Below, in pieces: positions 49,093 through 61,101 of a DNA stretch of 64,000 nucleotides; position 1 is the stretch's first letter, and each line of letters begins with the position of its first letter. The translations under genes were made by a program, and so were the position numbers. The stretch covers positions 51,654,274-51,718,273 of the forward strand of contig CM043942.1 in NCBI GenBank assembly GCA_014529385.2, given 5' to 3'. A model generated the notes under the pieces. That model had not been told where the DNA came from. It did not search any database and worked only from the letters and a program-made list of their open reading frames with translations. Origin of the DNA: Adiantum capillus-veneris. Taxonomy: Eukaryota; Streptophyta; Polypodiopsida; Polypodiales; Pteridaceae.

Positions 49093-49976
49093 CTACACTC
49101 TTTTGGCTCTTTTCAGACCCGGGACTTGGACAGCCGTCGCCGTTGTTACTGTCATAAATTTGGGGGTAGCAGCGGGAGTAATGATCCTATTCATATTTCC
49201 TCTACCTTCAGAAGCTTTTTGTATGGGAACGGATTCTTCCACCATCTTTTCCTTCATATTTGTATCCATTTTCTCACACACCATCCCTCCTTCACCCTTC
49301 CGTGTATTTGTCCCTTCATTATTGTCTCCCTGCTTCTCCAGCCCTCCCATCGGGGATTCCATTTTATTGGGGCCCTGTACTGCCGGAGCTGTAGTACCAT
49401 TAGAATTCAATGGGAAATCCTTGGCAAAGTGACCAAAGTTGTTGCATTTAAAACATGCCCCAAAGTAAGTTTCAAAGTTTAGCGGAATGGTAACAAGCCC
49501 AACTCCGACATTGATAACCATGCTTTTAGGTGGCGTTTTAGACAAATCCCATCCTATACAAACCCTGTTTGAAGTTCTGTCAAACCCTCTCTTACTAGGT
49601 ATAAATAAGGGAGTGCCCAGTTGGCTAGCAAGCATCCTGAGATTATCCCACAGCCAGCTAGGCAGTCCCACAAGCTCTACCCAGACCGGATGAACCGCTT
49701 GCAAAGATTCAGCTGAGTCGAACACTGGCTCCCAAGGCACCACACACACCATAGTCATATTAAATACTAGGGGCCCTTTGTCGAAGATCTTATCCACATC
49801 AGAGGCCTCTTTGAATCTCACTGAGCAAAACGATTTAGCTAGGTATGAAGTACTTTCAACTGCTCCTCCATGACCAAGGATTTGAGGGCCTTGCAGCCAT
49901 TGGATCATCTCAAATCTGTTCGGGATTCTTCCAGTGAATCCAAATACAAGCGTCATCTTAGCTTGGATGGCTAGCT
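49093..49976 (-). pseudogene. LINE ORF1, DUF4283 and CCHC part
   Basis: An open frame of 288 codons from 49956 with upstream in-frame sequence to a TAG near 49976. It contains the plant LINE DUF4283-like domain (PLVFNMTMVCVVPWEP, WVELVGLPSWLWDN) and one zinc knuckle (CFKCNNFGHFAKDF) in which the last Cys is Phe. ORF1 proteins bind the LINE RNA and act as nucleic-acid chaperones. The frame was originally joined to the N-terminal part beyond the 50.0-51.4 kb insertion. Confidence 0.8.
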
Positions 49977-50039
49977 ATTTTTTTATCCGTGCTAGTGGAA
50001 TCGCTACAGTAATAGCCTCGACAACCTCCACATGCTGTG

Positions 50040-51331
50040 GAGGAGGGATTTTTAAAAGCAGAGAAGGCTCGATCTACCAACCCGTTGATCCGAGCCTATC
50101 ATAAATTTTTGTTTATTATATTTTGTTGGTTTTCCTTGCTTCTAGAGGTTTACAATAAAAGAAAGAGTGAGAACAACCTCTTGGAAATTTTTTTGAAAAA
50201 AAAAGATTTGATAGGAATTTTTTCTTGACTAGTTCATCGGAGGTGAAAGGTAGAGGGAGAACCTAGTGGTAAAGGGAAGGGAAAATATGTAAATGTGAAA
50301 AGAAAAGATATGATGTGGTTGTGGAGCCATGCACCCATGATTCAAGGGTCATGAGTGGCTCATATCATCATGGCTTTGGAGCCATATGATGATTCAAACA
50401 AATGGGACCCAAGTGGAAGACTTGGTAAAGGAAGGAACCAGACACATGATTTTGCTGAATTTTTAAAAAATACTTCCACTCCGATCCAAGAAAAGTTGTC
50501 TTCATCAAAGTTGTAGCTGATGAGCTGGAGATTCTGGCCATATTTTTTTATAATTTTTGCATCTACAGTCTAGGAGATATGGCCAAAATGGCGGACGCCA
50601 GTTTTTCAACTATGGTGGAGACCACCCCCTCTACCTTTACACACACACACCCTTCCTTTTCCACATTGAGACCTTCTCTAAAAATCAGCCATTAGTCTTC
50701 TCACCCTCCTCTCCTTCCTCCTCTCTCTAAAGCTCAAAAACCCATCAAAATTCCTCTTCTAATCACCTCTCAAGTCATGCTTAATCTTGTTGTAATTCAT
50801 AAGTTCTCATTCAACCCCTTTCTATTATTACTAGATATGTATTGATTTTATGTAGATTCTTTACATTTTAAAATAAGGAAGCTCTTGGACTCAAGCTATG
50901 GAGGAAGGAGTGAAGACAACACAAGTGATGATGGAGCTAATTGGTCAACAAATCACTTGGAAGGAGCTTCTTCATTGGTTGAATGTCCCTAATCAAGCTT
51001 CATTTGTACAAATTACACTTGGATCTTAACCTCACTCCTAATCACTCTCTTTCCTATATAAAGAGGCCTTCCCCTTTGTGATTTTAAGCCTCCCTTAGTT
51101 CCATTGAGTCTTTGTATCACTCACCATGTGCCCATAAGCTCATTCATTCACTCTATTCTTGCACATTCTAGAGTGCAAATTGTTTCATGCTAGTAATCTC
51201 TCCTTCTCTTACTTATGTTAATTAAGAGAAATCTTTTATATATGTGTGAGAGTGCTTGATGTGATCTTGGGAGTGTTTGAAGTCATCCATTCCCTGTACA
51301 CACACTAAGGTTAATGCTTCATTCATAGTGA

Positions 51332-51384
<53 letters not shown>

Positions 51385-51430
51385 TGTAGCGGTCCTAGCC
51401 CACGCTTCCAAGACTAGGTGGTGCCCTTAT
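50040..51430. mobile_element. LTR-like insertion within LINE ORF1
   Basis: The two parts of LINE ORF1 are separated by about 1.4 kb without coding sequence. It contains TATATAAAG (51055-51063, plus sense), a downstream pyrimidine-rich stretch and a (CT)n at 51332-51381, resembling a plus-strand solo LTR. I cannot define exact ends or a target duplication. Confidence 0.4.
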
Positions 51431-51439
51431 CTCATTTCC

Positions 51440-52062
51440 CTTGTGGCGCAATGGAGTTTGTTTTGGTGTAGAGGCCGCCATTCCAAATTTCCTTCGTCAC
51501 CGTCTTCTACCAGCACACTGAGTTCTGAATGGGAGCAAGTTCTTTTGTTGTTGTTAGGGCCGGACTCAAGCATCTTGTTGACTTCCAAGAGCTGTTGTTG
51601 CAGTCTAGCTTTTGTATTCTTTAGGTTTTTGATATCCCCTTACACTTGAATCCCTTCTGCTGAGCTTTTTCCATTATCCCTAGAGTTAGGCCCCTTGAGT
51701 ATGCTAGCAAACGATATACCTGGCCTGCAAGTAGCCGATGAACTTGACGCTTTATTTACATTCACACAGATTGGTCCCTGAGGAACCCCGTCTTTGATGG
51801 TTTTTACTTCGAATTTGAACCCTTGTGCTGAGCCCATTTTCACTTCTGTTTCTCATAGGGGACTTTTTCGGTCGGAGCAATTTTGAGCTCTTGCATGGTT
51901 GATACCTTTGGCGAGCTGGGTCCTGACATTTCCGTGTCATGCTCCGATCTCAAGACCAAGCCGCCGCCTATATTCATTGGCACCGCTAGCTCCGTTTCGG
52001 ACATTTTCCTTGCCGCTAATATCTGCGAGAATTTGCAAATGTCCTCATTTATGGCGAGACCG
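51440..52062 (-). pseudogene. LINE ORF1, N-terminal part
   Basis: In the sense direction a frame runs from about 52062 (ICKFSQILAARKMSE) to a TGA near 51843. It then shifts to a frame with GPNSRDNGKSSAEGIQV (stop 51640) and a Gln/Asn-rich coiled stretch to about 51430. Low sequence complexity and position relative to the DUF4283 part support the call. It has at least one frameshift. Confidence 0.5.
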
Positions 52063-52731
52063 TCGATTCCATTAGCATATAACCTTTAGTAGCTTATCAA
52101 TTGCTCAATTACAATTGGGCCAACCGCAAACTCCCGGCTTTAAGGCTCTGGTGTGAAAGGGGTACCATGCAAAAGGGAGGTCTTAAAGAGCAAGGTGATA
52201 ATTAACTAAAGTTGCCAACGATTATTAACACTTGCTACCAACGATAATTAACGTATGTTGCAAACGATTATTAACTACGATGCCATCGCGATTATTAAGT
52301 GCTGAGGGGTATTGTGCAGCAAGTTGAGTGGAGGGGGGCGTGCTGGAGTGGGGGGGGGGAGATGCGGTGCACTAGCAACTTGGCGCTACCCTATTCATCT
52401 CCTCCAAGCCGCTGAGGCTGACGTCCAAAAGCTCCCTATTTTGTGGGTCCAGAATGGCCTCGGCGCACAAGGAGCATACCTTGCAGGTGAACAAACCTCA
52501 CTCCGGAGTATGCCACACACTCATGCACAGCGAGACCTAGTCCCAAGAAGCCTGCACGCTTCTTCTACCCTGCTACCGCCATCACCACGCTACTATTGAA
52601 ACTTTCTTCTGTGTCATGCATTTTTCTTTCATCATTTCACTTCCTAATCTTACCGAAATGCTCATACTTTACTCTTTTATTGAAATGTTAATGGAAGTCA
52701 TTGTCATACCAATATTTTTGGTTTTGGCCCC

Positions 52732-52735
<4 letters not shown>

Positions 52736-52806
<71 letters not shown>
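52736..52806. repeat. (CT)n microsatellite
   Basis: A 71-bp uninterrupted CT tract. Confidence 0.95.
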
Positions 52807-52809
<3 letters not shown>

Positions 52810-52877
52810 ACTACCGGTTGAACAAATGCTAAGCCTTGTATTGGCTTAAGAGTAGCAGAGTCACACGCCATCTTTAA

Positions 52878-53241
52878 CTTATAGGTCTTTGTTCTTTTTT
52901 ATCTTGCTTGCCCAATGCCTTCTTCAATTCATAGCCCATGGGGCAAGCGCATGCACGCACACCCGTGTTTTCCAAAACTTGGAAAACCTAAAAATAAGAG
53001 TCATATTGAATATATTTAAGGTTTTTTAGATTTATTTTCCACAATTTCAAAGGTCATCTCTTATAGTCTTTGCTCGTTTTGATCTTGCTTGTCAAATGCC
53101 TTCTTTGACTCACAGCCCATGGGGCAAGCGTGTGCATGTGCGCGAACGCACACCCTTGTTTTCCAAAACTTGGAAAACGTACAACTAAGAGTCATATTGA
53201 GTATATTTGAAGGTTTTAAGATTTAATTTTCCACCATTTAA
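52878..53241. repeat. tandem duplication, period about 182 bp
   Basis: Two units beginning CTTATAG (52878 and 53060) share blocks such as CAGCCCATGGGGCAAGCG/AGCCCATGGGGCAAGCG and TTTTCCAAAACTTGGAAAA, a perfect palindrome core, with about 80% identity by eye. Confidence 0.85.
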
Positions 53242-54039
53242 GAGGTCGTCTCACCTTCAAATGTTTAATTTGGCAGTAAATTTCAAATTTTGTAGGTGGA
53301 GGTTTATTTCGAGCATGTGCAGTATGCAAACACGTTCTCTCATAATGATTTTCATACTTTGCAAGGAGTACCAAAATGTCATCCAAAGAGTTTCATAAAA
53401 AAGTCACGAGGTAATTTATTAAAAAACAATTTTAAACACTAGATTTTTGTCCATCTTTCCCACTTCAAGTTGGGTGCCATGTGCACACACAAACTTACAC
53501 ACCTTTCTTTGTTTACCGATTTAGCTCCTCACTTATGGGTAAGGTCATTGAACCCTTGCCCATGATTCTTCCATACCCGTGTGAACGGTGTCTATGATGA
53601 GATTGCCTCACTCCATATTCTCTAAGTTTAATTTTGCCAAGAATCCCCATCAATTTAAACTTTCTATGGAACTTCTCTCCTGGATTTCCCCCCTTTCTCA
53701 CTATGTGATATGAGGCACACTTGCTAGTTGGCCTTCTTTGACATCGCTCATACCATTAGGGTTGCACTAGTCCTCTCAATTGAGCAATAGATCTGAGTCC
53801 AAACTATGCAATCTATAAATCATGCCGAATAGTGAGCGGTAGTATACTTTTGGCCGAGGAGGGGCTCGCCCAAAATGGAGGTGGGTGCGTAAGGGATGGA
53901 TAATAAATCATACAAAACACACACACGTTGGTGTGCACGTGCACACACTATGTTTTATGCAGTCATGATTTCAACCTTGTAGAACGAGTCCAATACTTAA
54001 ACACCAAGCTACACATTCATTACTCCCCTTTAAATAACA

Positions 54040-54943
54040 AGACAACAAATGAGTGCCAGTTTAATTGTCAGCATGTTGTACCTTGAGGCTACCCATCATT
54101 TTTCACATTCAATGAGGGATTTCCATTACATAAGAGTAGTAGAGCGGCTAGAAGGCAAGTAGGTTGAGAGACATGACTATCTCCAGGGGGAGCTTTAGTT
54201 GGGATACGTGCACTTAGAGTAAATACATGCATAAAAGGTGTAGGCCACAAACGAAACCATAGTGGACCTTAAGAACTAGAGATATGCCTTGAGAATATAG
54301 TATGCATCACTAGCCTTGTAAGAATGTATGGCACACAAGGAACCGCCGTGTGTTTGAAGGTGGATCTAAGGTGGCAAGCTTCACAGAAATTATACACGAA
54401 AGCAAAGTGCTAATATGGATGCTCGGCACAAGCAAAACTTGGAGGATTGGTCAAGGACTATTGGTGCCTTGTTGTCAGCAAATGGAATGCCTAGGAAGGG
54501 GGAAAACTTGGCCAATGGTAAAAATAGAAGATCTCAGAAGGACATGGTAATTGACCTTGTGTATCAAGGATAGGGAGCGGTTCTAAGGGGTGGCTACCCA
54601 TATAGCCGATGTAACTGTGGTCCCTGGATGATGTCATGGCTCAACACGAGCATGGCAAGACCTTGTAATTTTTAGGGATGATCAATATAATGCACTCACA
54701 ATTGTGAGTTCTGCTTTTTTTTTTTTTTTAAAGGGCTTGTACAAGAGTAAAAAAACATTGGGAGTTTTGCGTAGTTAAGGGAATAGTTTTGGAGGAATAA
54801 TAGAAGAGTCCATGCAATAAAGTATGTTCTTATTTTGATCATATAAGAGCCATTATTGCCTAGGGTTGATTTTTTAGACGGGCACACGCCTTTCAAATTT
54901 CAAGGTATTCAATAATAATTTTAATATATGTTGTAAATGGTAG
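54040..54943. repeat. dispersed repeat R1, copy 2 (interrupted by a LINE fragment)
   Basis: Matches 10195-10694 across its whole length, apart from an internal LINE insertion at 54321-54735. It directly follows the 3' end of the Helentron B endonuclease on the minus strand, so it is the likely Helentron 3' region. Confidence 0.75.
54321..54735 (+). mobile_element. 5'-truncated LINE copy inserted in R1
   Basis: The plus strand aligns with the sense (minus) strand of the 45.2-44.9 kb LINE end: VWHTRNRRVFEGG-type coding, then the 3' UTR with ACTCACAATTGTGAGT (54694-54709). The flanks repeat CTTGTA (54315-54320 and 54736-54741), a target duplication, and copy 1 of R1 has this site once. The tail is a T run (54715-54729) rather than A. 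Confidence 0.85.
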
Positions 54944-55011
54944 CCTTCAAAAACAAGGTGAGAGATCACAGAGGCCTGCAACATGATGAATAAATGGGGA
55001 GTGGCTATGTC

Positions 55012-58000
55012 AAAGGTGGTCAGAAGGTAGCATAATGTATGTCGCGGAGTGATCGGTCCAGTACATGTAGCTGGATCCTGATTCGTATTCGAAGATTGCA
55101 GAGCTCGCCCAAATATGGTCCAAAGAAGATCCGTACATAGTTGTAACATCTTTTACCAATTGTCGGATGTTATATTTGTTTAGGAAAGAGGAAAGCTGAT
55201 ATTAGGAAGTATTAGGAACTTTAATGTCAATGTTGAAGTCACCCAAGATAATGATTGGAATTTCCATAGTGTGTTGTTGAAGCAATGTTTTTAATACGTC
55301 TATTAAATTTGTTAGCCTTGTTGAAGGTGTGAATTTTAAAGGGAAACTATTTTGATGATTTTGTTGTTTGTGAACTTGATTTTTGTATGCAACATCTCAA
55401 TTCCCGGACGAGAAATATTCCCATGGTCAAAGTGGATTAGTGTTTCTTGTTGGAGAACTGAAACACCCAGCTTTGCATTAAATTGGTGTTGTAGAAAGCC
55501 TGGTATTGGATGTGGTTTTTTTTTTTTTAGTCTTGTCTCTTGCAAACAAAGTACATGCGATGTCATGAGGATGGAATTTGTTGTAATCTTTCTTATGTGT
55601 TTATTGAAGGACACAATGTTGAGAGATTGAATTATAATATGTGTGTTTGAGTAAGCTTTTAATGACTTTTGAGTGGAGATCCATTTAGCTTGTGCTTTTA
55701 GGCGATCTAGTTCTTTTAGTACAGGTTGGTAGACCTTGATATGGGAAGGTTGTATTCTTTTGAGCAGGTAAAGATTAGTTGGGTCTCGGACGCATGACAA
55801 TGCTGTGTATGTGAGACCATGTGTTCTTATGTGTTCAGGATTGAAGGTTAGTGTTTGCAATATAAGACCCTGGGAGCGATGAATTGTTCGAGCACTAGCT
55901 GGTTGCAATGGGAATTGGTATCTGGAGATGATGTTCAAGCTTTTCCCGACTTGGAATTCACGAACGACTCGTTCTACTGGGGTCCATTCTTTGTTAATGG
56001 TCGATGAATACAATGCTTGATTTTCATAGCGTTTTCTCTTTCCAATGAGAGAGTTGGAGAAATGAACCTAAATTATTGTTTTTTTGCTTGTTTTTGTGTT
56101 TTTGTATCCCTTCTGCTCATTAACCAATCCATCAAGAATATCCAAGTTCTCTGCGCATAACTCGACAACAATGCCTGCTTTTAGGTTGAGTGTGGAATGC
56201 AATCCTCTAGTGGATTTGGGATCTGCAGGAATGCTAATTGTTTTGTTGCATGAGTTATTTCTTTTGTCAATAGCGATGAAAGTTTGAGGCGTTCCCTCCA
56301 TTTGATTGAAAATGGCAATATTATGAGCGTCCTTTTCTTTGTTGGAGTAAAACAGATGAGAAACTTGACGGTTGGTTGGAACAGGTCTATAGTAGTTGTT
56401 GTTAAGATATTCGGTCCTTAGAAGTATGTTGTGCAATTCGAAGTCTATTAAGATATCTATGATTGTTCGATCATTTTGTCGCATTGTTAGGTAAGTTCGT
56501 AGCATTTGTGGATGAGTGTGCCAATATGATGGGAAAATTGCTTCTAAAAGCGTATGTTTTTGCGAGAGTGTCCTTAATAGAGCTTGCCTGACACAGATCA
56601 CCACAAAGAACGACATCCAACCCACCTAACGATTTATCGTGATTGCGCTTGATTGCTTACAAACAAGAGTCAGTCATGGAGAACACGCTTGAACCTATCA
56701 AGGAGACCTCATCAAAAACTACAAGTTTCAAGTCTTTATAAAGGAGAGAAAGTGCATTCAACTTTTCGGCACTCAATCTTGTTTGTGTAGAAGTAATTAG
56801 AGGCAAGTAAAGTGCTAAGTGGATTGTGGTGCCACCAATATTAAAAGTTGCCTTTCCTGTGTATGTCATTAGCAATGCTTTTGGAGATTCTGAACTTGGT
56901 GCGCTTCTATGGTTGTAAAATCGTTGCAATGCTTCCACTAACAATAGTAATGTGATTTTTTTTCCTGTTCTTGCACCTCCTATGAGAAAGAGGTGTATTT
57001 GTTTATTGGGTTGAATTCGTTTTTTCAATATTATGTCGTCAAATATGTGTCGTTGTTGGTCATTTAATTTTTCAATGCCTGCATGAAAGTCATCATTTTT
57101 CATGGAGGTGTACTTGAAATGTTGCAAGTGGAAAGTGTTTTTAGAGTGCATATTAATGTGCAGGTCATTAAAAATGTCTGCATCATGCGAGGCATGTGAG
57201 TCATTGTTGGTTGTACTAGTTGTGGTCGGGGAGGAAATGTAATACATTTGGTTTTTTTCTATTGGGCTTGGGTCTTTATTGAACTTGAGCTCATTTGATT
57301 TTATGGCTTGTATATATTCATTATATACATCACTCCATATACAGGATTCTGTCAAATGTTGGTCTTCGTTATTGTCCAAGGAAGGTATAACAAGCATTGT
57401 TCTCTATAGTGGTCTTCTGGGTTTTTAAGGATGTTATATTTCATGAATCTTATGATCTTAGCTTTGCCCAATGGTTTGTAAGTCGTTCCGTCTTGTTTAA
57501 TTGTTGATGCATATTCAGCCAAGCATAGATGATGGAGACTTTGTGGTCTTTCATCATATTTATCAATAATGTTTTGGAAGAATATGTTTGTGTCAGATGA
57601 GTGTAGTTTTTGTAGAGATGCTTTCCTTTTGAGAACTAATGCACATTGATCAGGAGGGTTAGTACTTATGTAAACAAAGTCACGAGTTGTAGTATGGAGT
57701 GGTAATGATAGCGCTATGTAAGATGCTTGTTGTGCACTAATTTGTTGTGTGTTGAGAATAGTGTTGCCGACCTTACGTAGCCGCTCAATTGTTGTTGCGT
57801 TGTTGGCCACACAAATATCAAATTGAGATTTTATTGCTGCTATCAATGTGTTGTCGATTTTTGTCATGTATGATGTGCAATAACTTGCTGCGCCATGTGC
57901 GTTCAAGACGAATTGAATATCAGTGTTTGCATCCCATAGTGTTGCAATTGTGGGGTTGAAATTGTTTGTATAAATGTCCTTCATGTTTCATTTCAAGAAG

Positions 58001-60563
58001 ATTGTTGCTGCAGATAGTGAGTTTGTTATTGCCAAAGCATATTCTTCGAATGTCAAATGCACGCTTTGTAACCATTCCTCAAAAGAAATGCTAGTTTCAG
58101 TGGGAAGTGTATCGAGGCTATTCTGAATGCATTTAAAAGTTTTCTTGCTTCTCATATGGTTGTCATAGTCATTGCTAGTCGGTCTGAGAATGATTTTGAA
58201 TGGCATGGGGAACCTTGGGAAGGCAAAACGACAGGATTTTCCTTTCTTGAGGCAAGTTTTTCTATGATGGTGCGTTTGTATTTCATAAAGGTCTGATGGA
58301 AGCTTGGAGCCGTATGTACTTATGTACCTGTCTATGAATGCCACAATAGCATCATCTGTGTCATGTTCAAATATAGGAGCTTGTTCAAGCCATAAAAGAC
58401 CATGATCATGCTGGCGTGGCCACGACTTTGAAACTCTATCACGAAGAAATAATGAAGAATTTTTCCGCATAATTTGCTATCGTTTAGTGCTCGTTTCATG
58501 GCTGTGAAGCGGTTAAGGTAGAAGTGAGCTGTTGTTATTGGATCTGCTCGCACCAAACATCTACGGAAGGAGCTATCGCTTTCATCGCTATCTTGTTTAA
58601 GCGGCACTATTTGTTCCAAGGCATCAACAAGTTTTTCCCAATGTTTTTCAGCTGAAGAAAATGTCACAAAGAAAGTTGGTGGCCCTAGTTTTCGAATCAT
58701 GCCGAAAACATTTGTTTTATATTTTTCTTTGTAATTTGGTGAGGTACGAAGCACTTCGAAGTCTCTGTATCCTAGTTGTGACGAGACTACTTTTCTATGT
58801 TTGTGTCCTGACAAACATGTCCAGCAAACAAGGTTCCTCCCTCAAGTTTTGCTTTGCGTAGGCATATCCAAATGGAGGATAGTATTTTTTGCGTCATGAT
58901 TTTCACTGATTTGAAAAATAAGTTTTTGATGTTGAGGGCAAAACATCTATCTTTGTGCATAAGCTCCCATTTGGCTACTGTTTGGTAATTTTTAGATACG
59001 TATTGGTGGTATTTTCTAGGCTCTCCAAAGTAGATCGTAGGAAAACTGAGCTCCTCATAGAACACATCAGCAAATAAACCAAGTGGATTGTTCCCCTCTA
59101 ATGGTGCGACATACAAAATTTTATTGTTATAATCAACAACTTGCTCAACAGTAGTGATGCTGTGCAGGAGCACATCAGTGTCAATAGCTTCCTCGTTCTC
59201 CATCTCATATGTGTTTGTGTCTAGGGAAAGTGATGAGTGTGAGATTTCTTAAAAGTGTGCAAGCCATTTATCATTTATGGTTATGTTTTCCTTCTTATAC
59301 AAAGAGGTATGAAGAAGAGCGTGTGTGGCCTTTAGTGTCAGCAATGGTCTAACAAGGCCAGATAAGTAGCAATGTGTGTACTCAAGCTTCCGTTTGAGCC
59401 CTATCAAGACTGAAGCCTCATCTTGGATAAATCAAGGAAGAACTTGTTGTGTTTTTTTTTATATTTTCAAGGACATTCATGACACTGCCTCGCAAACCAT
59501 ATTGGCCATCATAAGTTAGTTCTCAAATCTTTGCGAGCGGTATGCGGATGGAGACCAAGCATGCTTCGACATTGTTCAGTTGTTGCAGGACTGGCGGCAG
59601 AGGGTCGCTAAAGCCCAATGTATGCAAGCTCTCAAACAGCAGCATAAATCTGTTTGATTTGCGTTTGCATGAACGACAACAGAATAGAGAGGAGCATCTT
59701 TTTCGTTTTCCACCTCCAGCATGTAAGCACAGTGGAGGAATGAAATGCATGACTTGCGAGCGAAAAAACAACCGGCCACACTTTTCGCATGGATATGTAG
59801 GTATGTCATTAAACCTCTTTAGGAATTTGTTTACAATCTTGTTTTTTTGTTGTGAATGAATGGAAGGATGTTGCTGCAATGAGGCAGTCTCTATGAGCTT
59901 TATATACCTTAGTCGCTTCAATTTTGTTGTAATTGCAGAGTGTGTATGGACACAAAGTGGTTGCTTTTCAATAAATAGATCTGCGATTTGAGTAGCTGGT
60001 TTATGCATGTTCTCTCTCCACAAGTGGGTTAATAAATCACACTCTTCAATTGTCCAATGGACAAGTTTACGACATGATTGTGAAGTCGTGAAAGCATAAT
60101 ATATGAAGCCGATAATAGATCCATCTATAATTAGAAGTCCTTTTTTGAACTGCTCAATTGATTTTCCAACTACTTGTTTTTTGTTGTGTACACTTGTAGC
60201 ATTGTAAAGGATTATGGTAAGTGTTTTTTCGAATTTGTGAGCGAAAATATTGATGACTTCCATTGTGAGACTCATCGATGTTTTACAAGTATCGTATAAA
60301 GCATACAATTGTATAGCTCTTTCACTGAATGACTCTAGCTGTGATCCAAAGAAGAATGAAGCTGAAGAGTGTGTGATAGAATTTGTTAAGTGGTTCTCAA
60401 ACAAGCATTGTTGCATTATAAGTCTAAATGACTCAAAGCTTAAGTTTATTTGCGATACACTATGGAGTGCTAGAAACGATTGTTGATTAAGAGGATGTGT
60501 TTGCATAAATAGCATGTCAATGTCTATCTCTTTTGGAATATTGAAACCAATAGGATTTTCCAT
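55012..60563 (-). pseudogene. Rep/PIF1-helicase/EEP endonuclease gene of Helentron B
   Basis: The likely start is ATG 60563 (MENPIGFNIPKEID). N-terminal zinc-type cluster CEKCGRLFF ... CCRSCKRK (about 59820-59650). Rep domain: LGPPTFFVTFSSAEKHW (near 58680), HUH motif QHDHGLLW (codons 58402-58410), tyrosine motif YCTSYMTK (about 57860-57885). Helicase: Walker A GGARTGKK (56960-56990), Walker B FDEVSLIG (56697-56715), C-terminal RTIHRSQGL and YTALSCVRDP. EEP: IIQSLNIVSFNKH, LCLQETR, then after a frame change ILGDFN (55232-55243) and SSLDHIWA ... WTDHSA, ending near 55012. Frame changes near 59523, 58990, 58400, 57390, 56640 and 55335 and a stop near 55207 kill it. Confidence 0.85.
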
Positions 60564-60637
60564 TATAGAGAGAGGAAGATAGTAGTGTTTGTTGTTTTGC
60601 ATATAATTGATAGATAGAGAGAGGAATTGAGGAGTAG

Positions 60638-60675
<38 letters not shown>

Positions 60676-60752
60676 CTTGTGTGTTGCTTTACAAGCAATG
60701 GACACACACACACACACGCACACACACACACACACACAGAAGAAGAAGAAGA

Positions 60753-60808
<56 letters not shown>

Positions 60809-60855
60809 GTTTTGTGTATCTATGTGTGCATATTTGTATTTGATTCTAGATCGAT

Positions 60856-60882
<27 letters not shown>
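60638..60882. repeat. compound AC/GA/GT/GA microsatellite cluster
   Basis: Successive AC (60638-60650), GA, AC (60702-60738), GT (about 60756-60785) and GA (60785-60806, 60856-60882) tracts within 245 bp, in the 5' region of the Rep gene. Open frames across it are low-complexity artefacts. Confidence 0.9.
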
Positions 60883-60886
<4 letters not shown>

Positions 60887-61101
60887 AAGAGAAATACAGA
60901 AATGTTTTGAGTTCTCAATTCGCGGAAGAAGCGAACAATACTTACAAGCATAAACACAATACTTAGAACCACAACCAAAAGTGTGCAAAAGCACGTTACA
61001 AAGAAATAGAGGATGGAAGCATTGGTCTTGTTTGAGGATATAGTTAGAACAAGCAAGAAAAGTAAAGGGTAGCTAGTAATGAAAAGCAAACATTCACAAG
61101 A

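Larger units (their letters stand above)
44873..52062 (-). mobile_element. L1-type LINE (non-LTR retrotransposon), interrupted and decayed
   Basis: On the minus strand: ORF1 N-terminal part (52062-51440), an insertion, ORF1 DUF4283/CCHC region (49976-49093), ORF2 with EEP endonuclease, RT and zf-RVT (48852-45064), a 3' UTR with the palindrome ACTCACAATTGTGAGT (44903-44918), then an A-rich tail (44873-44898). It is 5' complete or nearly so. Multiple stops show it is inactive. A 5'-truncated copy of the same family lies at 54321-54735. Confidence 0.9.
52063..54039. other. non-coding stretch between LINE and Helentron B
   Basis: It holds a (CT)n at 52736-52806, the 182-bp tandem duplication annotated separately and scattered CA tracts near 53920-53950. 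I see no supported gene. Short open frames at 52312-52599 and 53207-53398 lack recognisable features. Confidence 0.5.

Noticed and set aside
54874-55149. 91-codon minus-strand ORF at the 3' end of Helentron B
   Set aside because: Wrong frame: the endonuclease motifs (SLDHIW, WTDHS) are read in another frame across the same bases.
55352-55630. 92-codon plus-strand ORF opposite the endonuclease
   Set aside because: Shadow of the EEP coding region on the minus strand.
60517-60994. Several overlapping low-complexity ORFs
   Set aside because: Products of the AC/GT/GA microsatellite cluster. The real Rep-gene start is more likely at 60563.
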